The position numbers and the translations under genes were made by a program. A DNA stretch of 64,000 nt from Halostagnicola sp. A56. GTDB lineage: Archaea; Halobacteriota; Halobacteria; Halobacteriales; Natrialbaceae. Shown here in pieces: positions 63,112 through 64,000 of the stretch. Under the pieces are notes generated by a model. That model searched no databases and was not told where the DNA came from. It was given only the letters and a program-made list of their open reading frames with translations. Position 1 is the stretch's first letter; every line of letters starts with the position of its first letter. The stretch covers positions 1 to 64,000 of the forward strand of contig NZ_JMIP02000017.1 in assembly GCF_000691505.1 (NCBI RefSeq), in the 5' to 3' direction.

Positions 63112-64000
63112 CTGCGACACGAGAACGGCTGGATGTCGATCGCGCGCCGGAGACCGATTCGGCGACGGAAACCGACCCAGCCATGGCGATCGACTCACTG
63201 ACTGAATCAGAGCCCGAAACGGGCCCTCGCCGGGTTTGTCTCCTCGCCGATCCCTACCTCGAGCGCTGGCAGATCCGCGCACTCGAGCGGGCGGTCGAGC
63301 GGACGGATATAGAGATCCCGCTCGTGCTGGTGGCCGCCCCCGCCGACCCCGGTGTCGATCCCGACGCGGCAGCGTCGGCGATCAACGGCGGCTTCGGCGT
63401 GGACACGATCCGACTGGGGGCGTCGCTGCTCGCCCGAGAGCGGGCCTGGTCGCTGGTCGTCGCCGAGCGGAAACTCGCGGAGCTGTTCGGAGCCGAATCG
63501 CATCCGCTCGAGCATCGCCAACGGGTCGGGACGATCGACTGCCTCGAATCGTCGACGATTCGCCGCGTTCGCCCGATCGAAGACGGCGACTGGAACGAAC
63601 TCCCCGAATCGGCGGTCGAGGCCGCTACACAGCAGTGTGACGTCGTCGTCAGGTTCGGCTTCGGGCTGGTTCGCGGCGACATCCTTACCGCGACCGAACA
63701 CGGCGTCTTGAGCTTCCACCCGGCGGACATCAGACGATATCGGGGACTCGGACCGCCGAAGGCGTTCGTCGACGACCGCTCGAGCATCGGCGCGACGCTG
63801 CAGCGACTCACCGACGAGATCGACGGCGGCGAGATCGTTGCGGAGGATTGGATCGACATCGACGACTGTGCGACCCTGTGGGAGGTCTACGATCGGGTGC
63901 ACGAACTCGAGATCGAACTGCTCGCGACCGGGATCGAATCGCTCCGCGAGCCGGCGTTCGAACCGACCGTGCCCGACTCGCTCGGGCCGTACTACTCGAC
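63108..64000 (+). CDS. Formyltransferase family protein, C-terminus outside the window
   Basis: 297 codons visible, no stop. An N-terminal acidic segment (1-45) precedes an N10-formyl-THF-dependent formyltransferase fold. The family core is seen near residues 200-260: VVVRFGFGLVRGDILTATEH, LSFHPADIRRYRGLGPPKAF and LTDEIDGGEIVAED. The usual catalytic Asn of NxH is Ser here (LSFHP); the His and the Asp are present. Likely N-formylates a sugar or amino-sugar nucleotide, or is a related hydrolase. Coupled to the deacetylase. Confidence 0.75.
   Translation, partial: MTATRERLDVDRAPETDSATETDPAMAIDSLTESEPETGPRRVCLLADPYLERWQIRALERAVERTDIEIPLVLVAAPADPGVDPDAAASAINGGFGVDTIRLGASLLARERAWSLVVAERKLAELFGAESHPLEHRQRVGTIDCLESSTIRRVRPIEDGDWNELPESAVEAATQQCDVVVRFGFGLVRGDILTATEHGVLSFHPADIRRYRGLGPPKAFVDDRSSIGATLQRLTDEIDGGEIVAEDWIDIDDCATLWEVYDRVHELEIELLATGIESLREPAFEPTVPDSLGPYYS

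Overview
The window is chromosomal DNA from an extremely halophilic archaeon (class Halobacteria; gene content and the very frequent CTCGAG-rich codon context fit the Natrialbaceae, but that rank is a guess). The proteins are strongly acidic, GC is high with G/C-ending codons, promoters are archaeal TATA boxes about 25-35 nt ahead of (often leaderless) start codons, and the genes include archaeal or haloarchaeal hallmarks: TiaS, Nob1, aIF5B, Pus10, the KH-beta-CASP nuclease aCPSF1, DRG GTPase, geranylgeranyl reductase, bacterio-opsin-activator (BAT) regulators and split GMP synthase.

Layout. 1-9 kb: His-rich C-terminus of a truncated gene, a TSUP exporter, an M20 amidohydrolase, a DUF4397 lipoprotein, geranylgeranyl reductase, a 2Fe-2S ferredoxin and TiaS. 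8.9-17 kb: DRG GTPase, an NhaC-type antiporter broken by a one-base frameshift, a tandem VOC protein, a 33-aa membrane peptide, a GlmU-like sugar nucleotidyltransferase/acyltransferase, small membrane proteins and an isopentenyl-diphosphate-isomerase-like NUDIX protein. 17-29 kb: MoaB, formyl-THF cyclo-ligase homologue, a pyrG-guaAB-DUF operon with overlapping stops and starts, infB, PRC-barrel plus nob1, a CPBP protease and pgi. 29-42 kb: DUF5812, secF-secD, rnhB, pus10, an HtrA-like lipoprotein protease, a PAS histidine kinase with a damaged 5' end, a DMT exporter, aCPSF1 and a YihY/BrkB protein. 42-54 kb: a 1015-aa BAT regulator, a mini zinc protein with glutamate dehydrogenase, another BAT-type regulator, an ArsA-like ATPase pair, CstA and YchF.

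54-59.2 kb is the most distinctive block: two tandem paralogous winged-helix regulators with C-terminal membrane segments, then an operon of two TasA/camelysin-like secreted proteins, a SipW-type signal peptidase and a long acidic, Ser/Thr/Asp/Glu-rich surface protein, closed by a hairpin. All three exported proteins carry the same A-[FY]-F-S-D processing motif. The second regulator and the first TasA-like gene share an ordered set of TATAC-type upstream motifs. I read this as an archaeal surface-fibre or biofilm-matrix system with its own peptidase and membrane-bound regulators. 59.3-64 kb holds a GNAT acetyltransferase, a zinc-ribbon HTH protein, a small membrane protein, and a polysaccharide-deacetylase/formyltransferase pair that runs off the window.

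No rRNA, tRNA, CRISPR array, complete insertion sequence or phage is seen. Repetitive DNA is limited to a 130-bp intergenic element carrying two copies of a 13-nt palindrome (28.8 kb), a degenerate GAACGC-rich tract (37.6 kb) and a 13-bp tandem array (41.1 kb).
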